The notes: generated by a model not told the origin, from the sequence alone. Shown: positions 26,144-35,277, counted from the stretch's first letter. The stretch: 64,000 nt of DNA from Sphingomonas cavernae (GCF_003590775.1 NZ_QYUM01000002.1:1116001-1180000), one strand, 5' to 3'. Numbers and translations are program-made.

Positions 26144-27079
26144 TCAGTCGAACAGGCTCGAGACCGAGCTTTCGTCGGCGATGCGGCGGATCGCTTCGGC
26201 GAGGAGCGGGGCGATCGTCAGGTGGCGGATCTTCTTCGCGTCCTTGATGATCTCATGGCTGCCGATCGAGTCGGAGATGACGAGCTCGGCGAGCTCCGAC
26301 CCCTCGACACGCGCGACCGCGCCGCCCGAAAGCACGCCGTGGGTACAGTATGCGACGACATCCTCGGCGCCCGCGGCCTTGAGCGCGGCGGCGGCGTTGC
26401 ACAGCGTACCCGCCGAATCGACGATGTCGTCGATCAGGATGCAGAAGCGGCCCTCGACATCGCCGATGATGTTCATCACCTCCGATTCGCCCGCGCGCTC
26501 GCGGCGCTTGTCGACGATGGCGAGCGGGGCGTTGTCGAGTCGCTTGGCGAGCGCGCGTGCGCGCACCACGCCGCCCACGTCGGGCGAGACGACCATGATG
26601 TTGCGCCCGCCGAAACGCGCCTGGATGTCCGCCGACATCACTGGCGCGGCATAGAGATTGTCGGTCGGGATATCGAAAAAGCCCTGGATCTGGCCGGCGT
26701 GCAGGTCGACCGAGAGCACGCGGTCGGCGCCCGCGGTGGTGATCAAATTGGCGACGAGCTTGGCCGAGATCGGGGTGCGCGGGCCGGGCTTCCGGTCCTG
26801 GCGGGCATAGCCGAAATAGGGGAGCACTGCGGTGATCCGCTTGGCCGATGCGCGCTTGAGCGCGTCGATGCAGATCAGCAGCTCCATCAGATTGTCGTTC
26901 GCCGGATAGGCGGTCGACTGCAGCACGAACACGTCCTCGCCGCGGACATTCTCATGAATTTCAACGAAAACTTCCTCGTCGGCAAAGCGGCGAACGCTCG
27001 CGTCGGTGAGGGGGATCTCCAGATATGCGGCGATCGCCTTGGCGAGCGGCAGGTTCGAATTGCCGGTGAGAAGTTTCAT
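26144..27079 (-). CDS. prs: Ribose-phosphate pyrophosphokinase
   Basis: Makes PRPP from ribose 5-phosphate and ATP. The 311-residue sequence starts [20 protein letters not shown] and has the ATP-binding segment [16 protein letters not shown], the flexible loop KRREAGESEVM-like region, and the PRPP-binding motif [13 protein letters not shown] (about residues 215-227). Length and motifs are those of the class I enzyme. It is divergent from nadE and ends at a clear terminator. Confidence 0.95.
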   Translation of the reverse strand: MKLLTGNSNLPLAKAIAAYLEIPLTDASVRRFADEEVFVEIHENVRGEDVFVLQSTAYPANDNLMELLICIDALKRASAKRITAVLPYFGYARQDRKPGPRTPISAKLVANLITTAGADRVLSVDLHAGQIQGFFDIPTDNLYAAPVMSADIQARFGGRNIMVVSPDVGGVVRARALAKRLDNAPLAIVDKRRERAGESEVMNIIGDVEGRFCILIDDIVDSAGTLCNAAAALKAAGAEDVVAYCTHGVLSGGAVARVEGSELAELVISDSIGSHEIIKDAKKIRHLTIAPLLAEAIRRIADESSVSSLFD

Positions 27080-27187
27080 GTCTGGTGGTCCCGCGCCGTT
27101 TCCCGATTGCCCGCCCCTTTAGTCATCGAAGTGCAATCATGAAAGGGGGCATTGCCGCTCGGCCCGGCGCTCCCTAATGCACATGCC

Positions 27188-28840
27188 ATGACCGACCGGC
27201 TCACCATCGCGCTGGCGCAGCTTTCGCAGCGCGTCGGCGACATCGCGGGCAATGCCGATGCCATGCTCGAATGGCGCAAGGCGACGCGCGCCGACCTCAT
27301 CGTCTATCCCGAGCTCCAGCTCATCGGCTATCCCCCCGAGGATCTGGTCCTCAAGCCAGCGGTGATCGAGCGTGCGCGCGTTGAGCTGGCGCGGCTGGCG
27401 CGTGCGACCGCCGATGGCGGCCCCGCGATGCTCGTGGGCACCGTGCTGCTTGCGGAGGGCAAGCTCTACAACGCGCTCGTGCTGCTCGACGGCGGTGAAA
27501 TCGTCGGGGTCACGCGCAAGCACGAACTGCCCAATTACGGCACCTTCGACGAAAAGCGGCTGTTCGAGCCCGCCCCTCTTCCCGATCCGATTGTCTTTCG
27601 CGGCGTGACGCTGGGCCTGCCGATCTGCGAGGATATCTGGTTTGCGACGGTTTGCGCGAACCTCGTGCAGAAGGGCGCCGAGCTGCTGATCGCGCCGCAT
27701 GGCAGCCCCTATGAGATCGACAAGGACGATCTACGCGCGAACGGCATCGCCGCCGCGCGTGTGCGTGAAACCGGCCTGCCGCTCGTCTTCCTGAACCGTG
27801 TCGGAGGGCAGGACGAGATCGTCTTCGACGGCGCCTCATTCGTGCTCAATGCCGATGGCGCACTCGCGCACCAGCTTCCCGACTGGGAGGAGACGCTGGT
27901 CGACACCGTCTGGGAGCGCGGCGAAAGCGGCTGGCGCTGCGCGCCCGGCGAACTTCATGCGCTCGATCCGTATCCCGTCGACGTCTATCACGCGATGGTC
28001 GTCGGCCTGCGCGATTACGTGAACACCAACCGCTTCCCCGGCGTCGTGCTCGGGCTTTCAGGCGGGATCGATTCGGCGATCTGCGCCGCGATCGCCGCCG
28101 ATGCGCTGGGGCCCGAGCGCGTCTGGTGCGTGATGCTACCGAGCCGCTTCACGAGCCAGGAAAGCCTCGACGACGCCGCGCAGTGCGCGGCGATGATCGG
28201 CTGCAGGCTTGACACCATCCCGATCGCGCCTGCGGTCGAGGCGTTTGATACGATGCTGTCGGACAGCTTCGCCGACCGTAATGTCGACATCACCGAGGAG
28301 AATATCCAGTCGCGCATCCGCGGCGTCACGCTGATGGCGCTCTCCAACAAGTTCGGCCACATGCTGCTGACGACGGGCAACAAGAGCGAGATGTCGGTCG
28401 GCTATGCCACCATCTATGGCGACATGGCGGGCGGCTATAATCCGCTCAAGGACGCGTACAAGACGACGGTCTTCGAGATCTCGCGCTGGCGCAACGCCAA
28501 CCGCCCCGATCACGGCCTCGGACCCGACGGCCCGGTTATCCCCGAGCGGATCATCACCAAGCCGCCTTCGGCCGAACTGCGTCCCGATCAGAAGGATTCG
28601 GACAGCCTGCCGCCTTATGAGGAACTCGATGCGATCCTGCACGGGCTTGTCGAAGAGGAACTGTCGGTCGATGATGTCGTCGCACGTGGCTTCGACCATG
28701 CCACCGTCGCGCGCATTGAGCGGCTGCTCTACATCGCCGAATATAAACGCCGTCAGGCGCCACCGGGCGTCAAGCTCGGCAAGCGCAATTTCGGCCGCGA
28801 CCGCCGCTACCCCATCACCAATGCATTCAGGACGTCCTGA
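27188..28840 (+). CDS. nadE: Glutamine-dependent NAD+ synthetase
   Basis: Converts nicotinate adenine dinucleotide to NAD+, using glutamine as ammonia source. The 550 residues comprise an N-terminal nitrilase-type amidase with Glu in VYPEL, Lys in RKHELPN and Cys in PICEDIWF, and a C-terminal synthetase with the P-loop LGLSGGIDSA and TGNKSEMSVGYAT. Start ATG 27188 (MTDRLTIALAQL); the frame is open upstream to 27152 but gives no conserved sequence. It is followed by a family A repeat doublet and gltX. Confidence 0.95.
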   Translation: MTDRLTIALAQLSQRVGDIAGNADAMLEWRKATRADLIVYPELQLIGYPPEDLVLKPAVIERARVELARLARATADGGPAMLVGTVLLAEGKLYNALVLLDGGEIVGVTRKHELPNYGTFDEKRLFEPAPLPDPIVFRGVTLGLPICEDIWFATVCANLVQKGAELLIAPHGSPYEIDKDDLRANGIAAARVRETGLPLVFLNRVGGQDEIVFDGASFVLNADGALAHQLPDWEETLVDTVWERGESGWRCAPGELHALDPYPVDVYHAMVVGLRDYVNTNRFPGVVLGLSGGIDSAICAAIAADALGPERVWCVMLPSRFTSQESLDDAAQCAAMIGCRLDTIPIAPAVEAFDTMLSDSFADRNVDITEENIQSRIRGVTLMALSNKFGHMLLTTGNKSEMSVGYATIYGDMAGGYNPLKDAYKTTVFEISRWRNANRPDHGLGPDGPVIPERIITKPPSAELRPDQKDSDSLPPYEELDAILHGLVEEELSVDDVVARGFDHATVARIERLLYIAEYKRRQAPPGVKLGKRNFGRDRRYPITNAFRTS

Positions 28841-28851
28841 ATTATTTCTCT

Positions 28852-28933
28852 GTCATTCCCGCGAAAGCGGGAATCCAGACGATGTCGAATATCCGCGCGG
28901 GCGACTCTGGATTCCCGCTTTCGCGGGAATGAC
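28852..28933. repeat. ATTCCCGC repeat doublet (family A, copies 3 and 4)
   Basis: Two family A hairpins in inverted orientation, GTCATTCCCGC-gaaa-GCGGGAATCCAG (28852-28878) and its mirror copy (28907-28933), separated by 28 bp. The whole 82-bp unit is a near-perfect large palindrome between nadE and gltX. It is the empty counterpart of the repeats that bracket the GIY-YIG gene and may also act as a terminator. Confidence 0.88.
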
Positions 28934-28948
28934 ACTAAAGGCAACTCT

Positions 28949-30283
28949 ATGACCGTCACCACCCGTTTTGCCCCTTCGCCCACCGGCCGTCTCCACGTCG
29001 GGAATATCCGCACCGCGCTCCATAACTGGATGTGGGCGAAGAAGCATGGCGGGCGCTTCCTGCTCAGGATCGACGATACCGATGCCGAGCGTTCGGCCGA
29101 AGCGAATGTTACCGCGATCCGCGACGACCTCGCATGGTTGGGGCTAGGTTGGGACGGCGAGGCGCGCCAGTCCGAACGCTTCGCGCTCTATGAGGAAAGG
29201 TTTGCGGTGCTGAAAGCCGCGGGTCGCGTCTATCCGGCCTACGAGACTGCACAGGAACTCGACCTCAAGCGTAAGGTGCTGCTCGGCCGCGGCCTGCCGC
29301 CCGTCTATGACCGGGGCGCGCTGAAGCTGAGTGATGCCGAGCGGACCGCGTTCGACGCCGAGGGCCGCCAGCCGCACTGGCGCTTCAGGCTCGATCACGA
29401 CACGCTGATCGTCTGGCAGGACCTCATCCGCGGCGAACAGCGCTTCGATCCCAAGCTGCTTTCGGATCCCGTGATCCGTCGCGCCGATGGAAGCTGGCTC
29501 TACATGCTCCCCTCGGCGATCGACGATGTCGAGATGGGCATCACGCATGTCGTGCGCGGCGAAGATCATGTTTCCAACACTGCAGCCCAGCTCCAGATGT
29601 TCGCCGCGCTCGGCGCCGAAGCCCCCCAGTTCGCGCATGAAGCGTTGCTGACGGGCAGCGAGGGCAAGCTTTCCAAGCGCCTGGGTTCGCTGGGCGTCGA
29701 CCATTTCCGCGAAGTGGGTATCGAGCCCGTCACGCTGATCGCCAAGCTTGCGCGCATCGGCACCAGCGATCCCGTCGAGGCGGTCACCGATCCGCAGCCG
29801 CTGATCGACAGCTTCGACTTTGCGCATTTCGGTCGCGCGCCCGCACGTTTCGACGAGGCAGAGCTGGCGCAACTCAACGCGCGCATCGTCCACCAGCTAG
29901 ACTATGCCGTGGTGGCTGATCGCCTGCCTGCTGGTATGGACGAAGCCGCATGGGTTGCCGTCCGGCCCAATCTCGAAACGGTAGTGCAGGCGGCCGATTG
30001 GTGGGCGGTGGTCGAGGGGCCCATTGCTGCGTCGGATATCGGCGATGAGGACCGCACCTATCTTGTCGAGGCCGCCAGGGCCGCGGCGCAGATCGACTGG
30101 TCGGCCGATCCCTGGCATGCGCTCACCGGTGCGCTCAAGGAAACAACGGGACGCAAGGGCAAGCCGCTGTTTCTGCCGCTGCGCCGCGCGCTTACCGGCC
30201 GCGATCACGGCCCCGACATGGCCGCACTGCTTCCGCTGATCGGCAGGGATCGCGCGCTGGCGCGGCTCGCGGCGGCCGCCTGA
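28949..30283 (+). CDS. gltX: Glutamyl-tRNA synthetase
   Basis: Class I synthetase of 444 residues. The HIGH motif is in PSPTGRLHVGNIRTALHNW near the N-terminus and KMSKS is KLSKRLGS near residues 237-244. The length is on the short side, as for the second GltX paralogue of many alphaproteobacteria, so it could be a discriminating or a specialised enzyme. Anticodon-binding residues cannot be judged by eye. The stop lies 2 bases before the DUF4169 gene. Confidence 0.93.
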   Translation: MTVTTRFAPSPTGRLHVGNIRTALHNWMWAKKHGGRFLLRIDDTDAERSAEANVTAIRDDLAWLGLGWDGEARQSERFALYEERFAVLKAAGRVYPAYETAQELDLKRKVLLGRGLPPVYDRGALKLSDAERTAFDAEGRQPHWRFRLDHDTLIVWQDLIRGEQRFDPKLLSDPVIRRADGSWLYMLPSAIDDVEMGITHVVRGEDHVSNTAAQLQMFAALGAEAPQFAHEALLTGSEGKLSKRLGSLGVDHFREVGIEPVTLIAKLARIGTSDPVEAVTDPQPLIDSFDFAHFGRAPARFDEAELAQLNARIVHQLDYAVVADRLPAGMDEAAWVAVRPNLETVVQAADWWAVVEGPIAASDIGDEDRTYLVEAARAAAQIDWSADPWHALTGALKETTGRKGKPLFLPLRRALTGRDHGPDMAALLPLIGRDRALARLAAAA

Positions 30284-30285
30284 GC

Positions 30286-30468
30286 ATGGCGGAGATCGTC
30301 AACCTACGGCAGGCGCGCAAGGCCAAGGCGCGCGCCGACGCCACGCAGCAGGCCGAGGCGAATCGCGCAAAATTCGGTCGTACCGCGGCCCAGAAGGCGG
30401 TCGACGAGGCTGAACGCGATCTCCATCAGCGCACGCTCGACGGGGCGAAACGCGACTCCCGGGAATGA
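30286..30468 (+). CDS. DUF4169 family small protein
   Basis: 60-residue, strongly charged, probably helical protein (MAEIVNLRQARKAKARAD at the start). This matches DUF4169, a short alphaproteobacterial family of unknown function. It starts 2 bases after gltX and is therefore co-transcribed; short Ala/Arg-rich composition limits further interpretation. Confidence 0.8.
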   Translation: MAEIVNLRQARKAKARADATQQAEANRAKFGRTAAQKAVDEAERDLHQRTLDGAKRDSRE

Positions 30469-30569
30469 TCGTCATTGTCCTCAGGAAATGGCCTTGCGCG
30501 AATCGTGTTATGATGTAACATAATCTTCACGCGGTGCCGACCGTGGCGCCGCACGAGAGGAGGGACGTC

Positions 30570-31226
30570 ATGCACAGCGCAGGAGGCTATCTCGACCAGA
30601 AAACCCGCAGCCCGAGCAGTCTCGGCGCGGCCATGGCGATCAACGGCGCGATCATCGGTGCGCTGCTCTTCAGCAGTCCGGAGATCATTCCCGAGGGCAT
30701 CAAATATATCCGGCTGATCGATCCGATCGAGGTCCCTGATCCAGAGCCAATCCCACCCGAGCCGATCAAGCAAAAGGTCGAGCCCAAACCGGCGCCCGCA
30801 AGCCAGATCACGCCGACCACCCTCGTCTTTCCACCGAAGGACAGCGGATTCATCGTCGAAAAGCCTTTGGGTGACACTCCGCCGCTCCCCGGCACTATCG
30901 GCCCGGGCACCGTCGTCCAGGATCCTCCGCACAATCCCATCTTTGTCGGTCCGCAGATCGCTCGCAAATATCTCAATGCCTTCCAGCCGCCCTATCCCCC
31001 GGGCAAGCAGCGGCTGGGCGAGGAGGGCGTCGTCGTCGTCCGCGTCCTCGTCGGCGCCGACGGACGCGTGAAGCAGGTCGAGCGCGTCGAGGCCGCAGAC
31101 GACGCGTTCTACGAGGTCACCGTCAGCCAGGCGCTCAGGAAATGGCGCTTCACGCCGGCCACGCGCGACGGCGTTCCGGTCGAGGGCTGGCGCGAGATGA
31201 CGGTGCGCTTCGAGATCACGGGCTGA
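30570..31226 (+). CDS. Energy transducer TonB-like protein
   Basis: 218-residue TonB family protein. A single N-terminal membrane helix (residues about 18-36, LGAAMAINGAIIGALLF) is followed by a proline-rich linker (DPEPIPPEPIKQK) and a C-terminal TonB domain with YPPGKQRLGEEGVVVVRVLV and a SQALRKWRFTPATRDG motif. ATG 30570 is chosen because AGGAGGG lies 6 bases upstream; the frame runs on upstream to 30534. The window's two TonB receptors could use it, although no ExbBD genes are nearby. Confidence 0.88.
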   Translation: MHSAGGYLDQKTRSPSSLGAAMAINGAIIGALLFSSPEIIPEGIKYIRLIDPIEVPDPEPIPPEPIKQKVEPKPAPASQITPTTLVFPPKDSGFIVEKPLGDTPPLPGTIGPGTVVQDPPHNPIFVGPQIARKYLNAFQPPYPPGKQRLGEEGVVVVRVLVGADGRVKQVERVEAADDAFYEVTVSQALRKWRFTPATRDGVPVEGWREMTVRFEITG

Positions 31227-31255
31227 CCGCCCGAACCCGCCGGGGGTGGAATCGC

Positions 31256-31633
31256 ATGGCCCAAACGACTATCTTGCGCGCCATGGCAATCTTCCCCCGG
31301 CCCGTTTCTCCTTGGCGCGCGCTCCGCGATCTGCGCGGATTTCTCGCGATGCGCCAGAAGCATGAGCTGATTTTCGGCTTCCTGTCGATCATGATTACCA
31401 CGCTGCTGATCGCGGGTTTCTACGTCGATTCGCGATTCGAAAAGCCGTGGAAGCGCGACGTGCAATATGTCGAAAGCTGGCCGCTCGATCGCAGCCTCGA
31501 ACAGATCCGTGCGCAGCAGAAGATCGACATGGAAAAGAAAAAGGTCCTCCAGGCCGAGCTTGAAAAGAGGCGGCAGGAGCGGATGAAGAGCTTCCAGAGG
31601 CTCGACAAGAAGATGGACGATCTCGGGCTTTGA
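31256..31633 (+). CDS. Single-pass membrane protein, unknown
   Basis: 125-residue protein with a transmembrane segment (about residues 42-64, LIFGFLSIMITTLLIAGFYV) and a highly charged C-terminal helix or coiled coil (QQKIDMEKKKVLQAELEKRR). Start ATG 31256; the upstream open frame reads through the tonB gene. The stop overlaps the ribD start, so it is coupled to riboflavin synthesis. I do not recognise a family; the arrangement resembles small membrane proteins upstream of ribD in sphingomonads. Confidence 0.7.
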   Translation: MAQTTILRAMAIFPRPVSPWRALRDLRGFLAMRQKHELIFGFLSIMITTLLIAGFYVDSRFEKPWKRDVQYVESWPLDRSLEQIRAQQKIDMEKKKVLQAELEKRRQERMKSFQRLDKKMDDLGL

Positions 31634-32631
31634 GCCGGGACACGCGCTTCATGGCCGCCGCACTTGCGCTCGCCGGGCGCGGCCGCGGCCAGACCGCACC
31701 CAATCCCAATGTCGGCTGCGTGATCGTCAACCATGGCGTCGTGATCGGACGCGGCTGGACTCAACCGGGCGGGCGTCCCCATGCCGAGGCGATGGCGCTC
31801 GAACAGGCCGGTGACGCCGCCCGTGGGGCAACCGCCTATGTCACGCTCGAACCCTGCGCGCACCCGAGTCAGCGCGGGCCGGCATGTTCGCAATCGCTGA
31901 TTGCGGCTGGCGTCGCGCGCGTGGTTGCCGCGACCGGCGATCCCGATCCGCGCACCAACGGCGCCGGCTTCGCCGCATTGCGCGCCGCGGGCATCGCGGT
32001 CGAGACGGGCATGGGCGCGGACGCCGCACGCCGCGCCATGGCGGGATTCCTCACGCGCCGCGCCTTGAGGCGTCCGCATGTGACGCTCAAGCTCGCAACC
32101 TCGCTCGACGGCTGCATAGCGCTGGTCAGCGGCGCAAGCCGCTGGATCACCGGCGATGCCGCACGCGCGCATACGCATCTGGAGCGATCGCGCCACGAAA
32201 TGATCCTCGTCGGGCGCGGCACCTTCGAAACCGATCAGCCGCGACTCGATGTGCGGCTTGCCGGGCTTGAGGCACGCAGTCCGCGCCGCGCGCTGCTCAC
32301 GCGTGGCGATCCGCCGCAGGGCTGGGAGGGCGTGCGCGATCCACATGCCATTGGCACACTTGAGGATGTCGACCATCTGTTCGTGGAAGGTGGGGCCACC
32401 ACCGCCTCAGCATTTGTCGCCGACGATCTCGTTGACCGGCTGCTGCTCTACCGCGCGCCGATCCTGATCGGCCATGGCAAGGCGGCGCTCGGCGATATCG
32501 GGCTCGAACGGCTCGACGATGCACATGGCCGCTGGCGCCTCGCCGACACGCGCATGCTTGGCAGCGACCGGCTCGAAGTCTACGAGCGCGTTCGGGAGAA
32601 CGGAGTATCGACCGCAGGCCGCTCATCCTGA
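31630..32631 (+). CDS. ribD: Bifunctional riboflavin deaminase/reductase RibD
   Basis: Carries out the second and third steps of riboflavin synthesis. The 333-residue protein has an N-terminal deaminase domain with HAEAMAL (zinc His and catalytic Glu) and PCAHPSQRGPAC (zinc Cys pair), and a C-terminal reductase domain ending near VYERVRENG. TTG 31630 overlaps the preceding stop; ATG 31651 is an alternative. The last residues RSS and the stop codon lie inside a terminal inverted repeat (32619-32635), so the C-terminus appears to be contributed by a repeat insertion. Confidence 0.92.
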   Translation: MSRDTRFMAAALALAGRGRGQTAPNPNVGCVIVNHGVVIGRGWTQPGGRPHAEAMALEQAGDAARGATAYVTLEPCAHPSQRGPACSQSLIAAGVARVVAATGDPDPRTNGAGFAALRAAGIAVETGMGADAARRAMAGFLTRRALRRPHVTLKLATSLDGCIALVSGASRWITGDAARAHTHLERSRHEMILVGRGTFETDQPRLDVRLAGLEARSPRRALLTRGDPPQGWEGVRDPHAIGTLEDVDHLFVEGGATTASAFVADDLVDRLLLYRAPILIGHGKAALGDIGLERLDDAHGRWRLADTRMLGSDRLEVYERVRENGVSTAGRSS

Positions 32632-32719
32632 GGAGCCGTTGAGCGAAGCCGAAACGGCATCTCGAAGGATCCTTCGAGACGTGGCTTCGCCAAGCTCAGC
32701 CTCTCCTCAGGATGAGCGG
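32619..32719. repeat. MITE-like element with 17-bp terminal inverted repeats (copy 2)
   Basis: 101-bp element with perfect 17-bp ends CCGCTCATCCTGAGGAG (32619-32635) and CTCCTCAGGATGAGCGG (32703-32719), and an inner perfect palindrome at 32660-32679 centred on GGATCC. It shares its ends and inner CTCGAAGGA segment with 13725-13840. It overlaps the 3' end of ribD. Confidence 0.88.
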
Positions 32720-32751
32720 ATATCATTGTAAGCGCGATCTATGAGGCAGGC

Positions 32752-33366
32752 ATGTTCACGGGAATCATCACCGATATCGGCACGATCACGAACATCGAAC
32801 GGCGCGGCGATCTGCGCGCGGTGATCGCGACGGGCTATGACACGGCCACCGTCGATCTTGGCGCTTCGATCGCCTGTTCGGGCGTCTGCCTCACCGTCGT
32901 CGACAAGGGGCCGGGCTGGTTCGCAGTCGATATTTCGGGCGAGACCGTCTCGCGCACCGCCGAGGGACAATGGGGTCAGGGCAATCGCCTCAATCTCGAA
33001 CGCGCGCTCAGGATCGGCGACGAGCTCGGCGGCCATATCGTCACGGGCCATGTCGACGGGGTCGGGCGCATCGTCGCGCTTGTCGACGAGGGCGATTCGC
33101 ACCGCGTCACCATCGCCGCGCCGCGCGATCTGGCGCCCTATCTCGCGCCCAAGGGCTCGATCACGCTCGACGGCATCTCGCTGACTGTCAACAGCGTCAC
33201 CGATACCGCCGATGGCGTCGAGTTCGGCGTCAATATCATCCCGCACACCGCCGGGGTCACCACCTTCGACGCGCTGGCGATCGGTCGCGCGCTCAACATC
33301 GAGATCGACGTGCTGGCGCGTTACCTCGGCCGGATGCGCGCTGTCATGGAAAGCCATACAGGCTGA
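32752..33366 (+). CDS. ribE: Riboflavin synthase alpha chain
   Basis: Dismutates two lumazine molecules to riboflavin. The 204-residue protein consists of two lumazine-binding repeats, starting MFTGIITDIGTI and with SLTVNSVTDTADGVEF-like sequence in the second half. It lies in the operon-like run ribD, ribE, ribBX, ribH, with a MITE between ribD and ribE that may disrupt cotranscription. Symbol follows the E. coli-style ribE/ribC ambiguity. Confidence 0.94.
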   Translation: MFTGIITDIGTITNIERRGDLRAVIATGYDTATVDLGASIACSGVCLTVVDKGPGWFAVDISGETVSRTAEGQWGQGNRLNLERALRIGDELGGHIVTGHVDGVGRIVALVDEGDSHRVTIAAPRDLAPYLAPKGSITLDGISLTVNSVTDTADGVEFGVNIIPHTAGVTTFDALAIGRALNIEIDVLARYLGRMRAVMESHTG

Positions 33367-33385
33367 TGTGATTTCTATTCTGGCA

Positions 33386-33405
33386 TATCACATTTCAGTG
33401 TGATA
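33386..33405. promoter_or_regulatory. Candidate operator upstream of HTH-ribBX
   Basis: Perfect inverted repeat TATCACA-tttcag-TGTGATA, extended imperfectly to GCATATCACA...TGTGATAATGC, ending 10 bases before the ATG of the HTH-fused ribB gene. A third half-site TGTGAT occurs at 33367-33372. No FMN riboswitch was recognised here. An autoregulatory site is the natural inference. Confidence 0.5.
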
Positions 33406-33415
33406 ATGCCGGGAT

Positions 33416-34705
33416 ATGAGCACTCTCCTGATCGAGCGCGTTCGCGACCTTGTCGCCGAAGGCGCCATTTCCCGCTCCGGCCTCGCGCGCGCCGCCGGAC
33501 TTCACGCCAACTCGCTGCGCAGCCTCGACGACTCGGAGTGGAATCCGACCGCCGAGACGCTCAAGAAACTGGAAAGATATCTGATCCAGCGCGAAGCGAC
33601 TCCGGCTCTGGTCCCGATCGAAGACATCATCGACGAAGCGCGCAACGGCCGCATGTTCATCCTTGTCGACGACGAGGACCGCGAGAATGAGGGTGATCTG
33701 ATCATCCCCGCGCAGATGGCGACACCCGATGCGATCAATTTCATGGCCAAGCATGGGCGCGGGCTCATTTGCCTGTCGCTCACCAAGGAACGCGTCGACC
33801 AGCTCGGCCTCGATCTGATGAGCCGCAGCAACGGCACGCGGCACGAAACCGCCTTCACCGTCTCGATCGAGGCGCGCGACGGCGTGACCACGGGCATCTC
33901 CGCGGCGGACCGCGCGCGCACCGTGGCGGTGGCGATCGATTCCTCGAAGGGCGCCGAACACATCGTGACGCCGGGCCATGTCTTCCCGCTCGTCGCGCGC
34001 GAAGGCGGTGTGCTCGTGCGCGCCGGCCATACCGAAGCTGCGGTCGACGTGTCGCGCCTCGCCGGACTCAATCCTTCGGGCGTGATCTGCGAGATCATGA
34101 AGGACGACGGCACGATGGCGCGGATGGACGATCTCGTCGAATTCGCGCAGGAGCACGGGCTCAAGATCGGCACGATCCGCGACCTCATCGCCTATCGCCG
34201 GCAGCACGACCATCTCGTCGAGAAGAAGGCCGAGGCGAAGTTCGAAAGCCGCTGGGGCGGCGAATGGAGCGCGCTCAGCTTTCACAACAGGGCGACCGGC
34301 ACCGAGCAGGTCGCGCTGGTCAAGGGTCGGATCGATCACGACAAGCCGACGCTCGTCCGGATGCACGTGCTCTCGCCCTTTGGCGACCTGTTCGCCGAGG
34401 ATGACGAGCGCGGCCGCCTGCTCCAGCGCTCGATGGAGCTGATCGGCGAGGAGGGCGCGGGCGTCGTCGTTGTCATCAACAAGCGTCGCGCCGATTTCTT
34501 CACCACCGCGATCCAGGGCAAGGCTGGCGTGCATGATTTCGATCCCGAGGAACTGCGCGACTATGGCGTCGGCGCGCAGATCCTGACCGAATTGGGCGTG
34601 CAGGACATGGTGCTGCTCACCAACAGCCACCACACGCTTGTCGGGCTTGACGGCTATGGCCTTTCCATCGTTGGGGAACGCCCGATCGATTGCGGAAGGG
34701 CTTGA
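33416..34705 (+). CDS. ribB: HTH-fused 3,4-dihydroxy-2-butanone-4-phosphate synthase with degenerate RibA domain (RibBX)
   Basis: 429-residue three-part protein. Residues about 12-57 read as a Cro/XRE-type helix-turn-helix ([20 protein letters not shown], then [15 protein letters not shown]). Residues about 68-265 are a complete DHBP synthase with [12 protein letters not shown] and TPGHVFPL. Residues about 270-427 resemble GTP cyclohydrolase II but its zinc-binding region is [14 protein letters not shown], without the three cysteines, so this part is probably not catalytic: a RibBX architecture. ribH follows 2 bases after the stop. GTP cyclohydrolase II must be encoded elsewhere. Confidence 0.9.
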   Translation: MSTLLIERVRDLVAEGAISRSGLARAAGLHANSLRSLDDSEWNPTAETLKKLERYLIQREATPALVPIEDIIDEARNGRMFILVDDEDRENEGDLIIPAQMATPDAINFMAKHGRGLICLSLTKERVDQLGLDLMSRSNGTRHETAFTVSIEARDGVTTGISAADRARTVAVAIDSSKGAEHIVTPGHVFPLVAREGGVLVRAGHTEAAVDVSRLAGLNPSGVICEIMKDDGTMARMDDLVEFAQEHGLKIGTIRDLIAYRRQHDHLVEKKAEAKFESRWGGEWSALSFHNRATGTEQVALVKGRIDHDKPTLVRMHVLSPFGDLFAEDDERGRLLQRSMELIGEEGAGVVVVINKRRADFFTTAIQGKAGVHDFDPEELRDYGVGAQILTELGVQDMVLLTNSHHTLVGLDGYGLSIVGERPIDCGRA

Positions 34706-34707
34706 AC

Positions 34708-35124
34708 ATGGCGAAATTCCTGATCGTGGAAGCACGCTTCTACGACCATCTCAACGATATGCTGCTCGATGGCGCGCGGACTGCGCTGGAGGACGCGGGC
34801 CATGCGCACGAAACGATCACCGTTCCCGGCGCGCTCGAAATCCCCGCCGCGATCGCGCTGGCGGCCGAAAGCGGGCGCTATGACGGCTATGTCGCGATCG
34901 GCATCGTCATCCGCGGCGAGACCTATCATTTCGAGGTGGTCTCCAACGAGAGCGCGCGCGGCATCATGGCGCTCACGCTCGACGGCATTCCGATCGGCAA
35001 CGGCATCCTGACCGTCGAGAACGAAGTGCAGGCGCTTGCCCGCGCCAGGCGGCAGGAAAAGGACAAGGGCGGCGAGGCGGCCAAGGCCGCGATCGCGATG
35101 CTCGAGCTGCGCAGCCGGTTCTGA
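34708..35124 (+). CDS. ribH: 6,7-dimethyl-8-ribityllumazine synthase
   Basis: Condenses the RibA/RibD and RibB products to lumazine; forms a capsid-like or pentameric shell. 138 residues. Typical features are [16 protein letters not shown] near residues 36-50, the GETYHFEVV catalytic-region His near 70-78, and [19 protein letters not shown] 34708 is chosen 2 bases after the ribBX stop; an upstream in-frame start at 34690 overlaps that gene. Confidence 0.95.
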   Translation: MAKFLIVEARFYDHLNDMLLDGARTALEDAGHAHETITVPGALEIPAAIALAAESGRYDGYVAIGIVIRGETYHFEVVSNESARGIMALTLDGIPIGNGILTVENEVQALARARRQEKDKGGEAAKAAIAMLELRSRF

Positions 35125-35150
35125 AGGCGGAATCCGCTCAATCTCCATCA

Positions 35151-35230
35151 GTGCTCCTGCGAAAGCAGGAGCCCATTCGTCCGGGCGCATTGGCGTTTTC
35201 GGCATGGGCTCCGGGTCAAGCCCGGAGCAC
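35151..35230. repeat. 80-bp GTGCTCC/GGAGCAC element (family C, copy 2)
   Basis: Same length, ends and internal hairpins as the copy at 21634-21713 (CTCCTGC-gaaa-GCAGGAG and GGGCTCCGGG-tcaa-CCCGGAGC). The central 25 bp differ between the copies. Intergenic between ribH and a VOC gene. Confidence 0.88.
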
Positions 35231-35277
35231 TGGCAGGCGCAGGATTCAGCGCGTTGCGCCGTGACGACAAGCGATAT

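Noticed and set aside
33367-33415. FMN riboswitch before ribBX
   Set aside because: The gap to ribE is only about 50 bp, far too short for an RFN element, and it contains a palindromic operator-like site instead.
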